A stretch of DNA of 15,844 nt from an uncultured Bacteroidota bacterium (GTDB taxonomy: Bacteria > Bacteroidota > Bacteroidia > 2-12-FULL-35-15), in contig CAIRRW010000451.1 in assembly GCA_903881065.1 (NCBI GenBank), positions 1 to 15,844 of the forward strand, written 5' to 3'. Below the pieces are notes generated by a model. That model saw nothing but the letters and a program-made list of their open reading frames with translations. It searched no databases and was not told the DNA's origin. How positions within the stretch are numbered: position 1 is the first letter of the stretch; every line of letters starts with the position of its first letter. This document shows positions 13,568-15,844 of the stretch, piece by piece. Both the position numbers and the translations under genes were made by a program.

Positions 13568-15757
13568 ATGGCATTTCACAGATTTAAAGCATTAGAAACA
13601 GTACTTAGCAGAGTACCTGTACCGGTAACGTTACCAAGTAACAAAGTATCGGAATTTTTTGGCGAAAACGTATTCGGCATTGATGCAATGCGCGAATATT
13701 TATCGGACGAAGCATTCAAAAGCGTTATGGCTGCTATGGAGCAAGGCACACAGATTGACCGCAAAATGGCTGATCAAGTGGCTGCATCAATGAAAACATG
13801 GGCTAACTCAAAAGGTGCAACACATTATACGCATTGGTTTCAACCATTAACAGGTACTACAGCCGAAAAGCACGATGCTTTTTTTGAGCCTACCGAAAAC
13901 GGAAGAGCAATAGAACGTTTTGGAGGCAGCCAACTGGTGCAGCAGGAGCCTGATGCTTCCAGTTTCCCTAACGGAGGAATACGCAATACCTTCGAAGCGC
14001 GCGGTTATACTGCCTGGGACCCTACTTCTCCAGCTTTTGTGATGGGCAAAACATTATGTATTCCTACTATTTTTGTTTCGTACACAGGTGAAGCATTGGA
14101 TTTTAAAACTCCTTTATTAAAGGCGTTGAACGTGCTTGATAAAGCGGCAGTAGACGTTTGTCAGTACTTCGATAAAAATGTAACTAAAGTAAATGCAACA
14201 CTTGGCTGGGAGCAGGAATATTTTCTGGTGGATGAAGCATTATATAATGCACGACCAGATTTGGCAATGACCGGCAGAGCTCTGTTTGGACATGCACCTT
14301 CGAAAGGACAACAGTTGGACGACCATTATTTTGGTTCAATACCTGACAGAGCTACCAACTTTATGCGCGAATTCGAGATGGAATCGTTGAAATTAGGTAT
14401 TCCCGTAAAAACTCGTCATAATGAAGTTGCTCCTAATCAATTCGAGTGTGCGCCGGTGTTTGAAGAGTGTAACCTTGCCGTTGACCATAATCAATTATTG
14501 ATGGATGTGATGGAAAAAGTAGCACGCCGTCATAATTTCAGAGTATTACTTCACGAAAAACCTTTTGCAGGAGTTAATGGAAGTGGTAAACATAACAACT
14601 GGAGTATGAGTACCAATACCGGAAAGAATTTATTGAGTCCCGGAAAAACTCCGAAAACAAATTTGCAATTCCTTACCTTCTTTATTAATACAGTGAAAGC
14701 AGTGCATGATAATGCAGATTTATTACGTGCATCAATTGCTTCGGCCAACAACGACCATAGATTAGGAGCCAACGAAGCACCACCAGCAATCATGTCGGTT
14801 TTTCTTGGTACACAGCTTTCAAATGTTCTGGATGAGTTGGAGAAGAAAGTGAAAACAGGTAAAATGAGTCCTGATGAAAAAACAGCATTGAAACTTGGCG
14901 TAGGAAAAATCCCTGATATTTTATTGGATAATACAGATAGAAACCGTACCTCTCCATTTGCATTTACAGGTAATAAATTTGAGTTCCGTGCTGTTGGTTC
15001 TTCAGCTAATTGCGCCGGCCCAATGATGGTTCTTAACGCTATAATGGCTGATCAACTGGTGAAATTTAAACGTGATGTAGATGAGTTGATTGCAAAAGAT
15101 GTGGAGAAAGACGAAGCAATATTTCAAATATTGAGAAAATGTATCATCGAGTCGAAGAAAATCCGTTTCGAAGGAAATGGTTATGGTGAAGAGTGGGTGA
15201 AGGAAGCAGCGAAACGTGGCTTGTCTAATATTAAAACAACTCCAGAGGCGTTAGGTGCTTTTGTTTCAACACAATCATTGAATATTTTTGTTCGCAATCA
15301 TATAATGAATGACAGAGAACAACATGCACGTTATGATATTTATCTGGAAACATATACTAAGAAAATTCAGATTGAATCGCGTGTAATGGCTGATTTAGCT
15401 TGGAACCATATTATACCTACAGCAATTAAATATCAAAGTTCGTTGATAGAAAACGTGAGAGGATTAAAGGAAATAATGAGTCCTGCAGATTTCAAAACGA
15501 ATGCTAAAATTCAATTGGAAATGATATCTGAAATTTCTGAACACATCAATATTATCAAAACAAAAGTGGATGAAATGACAGAAGCACGTAAAAAAGCAAA
15601 TGCAATAACTGATGTTAAAAAACAAGCTGTTTCATATTGTGAAAAAGTAAAATCATATTTTGATATTATCCGTTATCACGTTGATAAACTCGAATTGATA
15701 GTAGATGATGAGTGCTGGCCACTTCCCAAATATAGAGAACTTTTATTTACCAAATAA
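13568..15757 (+). CDS. glnN: Glutamine synthetase type III
   Basis: GSIII condenses ammonium and glutamate with ATP to form glutamine in the cytoplasm; the family forms large dodecamers and differs from GSI in length and sequence. The 729 residues are the usual GSIII length (GSI is about 450-470). Typical blocks are RFGGSQLVQQEPDASSFPNG (117-136), AWDPTSPAF, GWEQEYF (213-219, metal-binding Glu), KTRHNEVAPNQFE (281-293) and EKPFAGVNGSGKHNNWSM (330-347, metal His and glutamate-binding Gly loop). FEFRAVGSSANCAGP carries the conserved Arg. The C-terminal third is helical and specific to GSIII. It is a single-gene unit with its own promoter, candidate operators and terminator. Some databases name it glnA. 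Confidence 0.97.
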   Translation: MAFHRFKALETVLSRVPVPVTLPSNKVSEFFGENVFGIDAMREYLSDEAFKSVMAAMEQGTQIDRKMADQVAASMKTWANSKGATHYTHWFQPLTGTTAEKHDAFFEPTENGRAIERFGGSQLVQQEPDASSFPNGGIRNTFEARGYTAWDPTSPAFVMGKTLCIPTIFVSYTGEALDFKTPLLKALNVLDKAAVDVCQYFDKNVTKVNATLGWEQEYFLVDEALYNARPDLAMTGRALFGHAPSKGQQLDDHYFGSIPDRATNFMREFEMESLKLGIPVKTRHNEVAPNQFECAPVFEECNLAVDHNQLLMDVMEKVARRHNFRVLLHEKPFAGVNGSGKHNNWSMSTNTGKNLLSPGKTPKTNLQFLTFFINTVKAVHDNADLLRASIASANNDHRLGANEAPPAIMSVFLGTQLSNVLDELEKKVKTGKMSPDEKTALKLGVGKIPDILLDNTDRNRTSPFAFTGNKFEFRAVGSSANCAGPMMVLNAIMADQLVKFKRDVDELIAKDVEKDEAIFQILRKCIIESKKIRFEGNGYGEEWVKEAAKRGLSNIKTTPEALGAFVSTQSLNIFVRNHIMNDREQHARYDIYLETYTKKIQIESRVMADLAWNHIIPTAIKYQSSLIENVRGLKEIMSPADFKTNAKIQLEMISEISEHINIIKTKVDEMTEARKKANAITDVKKQAVSYCEKVKSYFDIIRYHVDKLELIVDDECWPLPKYRELLFTK

Positions 15758-15771
15758 ATAAAATAGGCTTG

Positions 15772-15814
15772 AAACCCCTTTTAAATGGAACATTTAACAG
15801 GGGTTTTCTTTTTA
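15772..15814 (+). terminator. Rho-independent terminator of glnN
   Basis: A two-part stem, AAACCCC with GGGGTTT outside and TTAAATG with CATTTAA inside, is separated by a 2x2 internal loop and closed by GAA. Several T residues follow. It begins 14 bases after the glnN stop codon. Confidence 0.92.
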
Positions 15815-15844
15815 AATAAGGCTATACAAGCAACATAATATAAA

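Noticed and set aside
1..15844. Mobile element, defence system or biosynthetic island
   Set aside because: No transposase, integrase, nuclease, toxin pair or specialised pathway genes are present; the content is core metabolism and envelope genes.

Overview
The window looks like a piece of a Bacteroidota chromosome. The evidence is AT-rich DNA, promoter -7 boxes of the Bacteroidota type (TAnnTTTG) ahead of several genes, few recognisable Shine-Dalgarno sites, a type III glutamine synthetase, an HU-CCDC81/SPOR envelope protein, a KK-type lipoprotein, and caa3-type oxidase genes with two tandem subunit III paralogues. KdsB implies a Gram-negative, Kdo-containing envelope. I cannot name a genus. 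Almost everything is core, vertically inherited gene content. I see no tRNA, rRNA, insertion sequence, prophage or CRISPR.

Layout. Positions 2-4108 (+): the 3' four fifths of DNA polymerase I (polA, cut by the window edge), CMP-Kdo synthetase (kdsB), and a membrane protein with cytoplasmic HU-like domains and a periplasmic SPOR domain. Positions 4152-9196 (-): a haem and respiration block. Protohaem IX farnesyltransferase (ctaB), two cytochrome oxidase subunit III paralogues and a subunit IV form one operon ending at a clear hairpin terminator. Next on the same strand come hemL (first committed step to tetrapyrroles) and hemJ (protoporphyrinogen oxidation). Precursor synthesis, haem o formation and oxidase assembly are therefore adjacent; oxidase subunits I and II and ctaA are not here. 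Positions 9367-10088: a small conserved-looking unknown protein whose promoter box almost touches its start codon, convergent with a small lipoprotein. Positions 10177-12456 (+): exported cyclophilin, pheS and a TPR protein, probably one operon, closed by a strong terminator. Positions 12465-12865: a tandem array of 21-bp near-palindromic units that is also an open frame, then a perfect 18-bp palindrome. Positions 12877-13344 (+): an unknown exported Cys-rich protein. Positions 13388-15814 (+): glnN with a clean promoter, three ACCCCCT motifs around it, and a terminator.

The most notable non-routine signals are the ACCCCCT motif set around the glnN promoter, the 21-bp palindromic array, an FNR/CRP-like dyad upstream of hemL, and a probable leaderless or nearly leaderless transcript at 9367. 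I found no convincing new multi-gene system; these are leads at the level of regulation and small elements.
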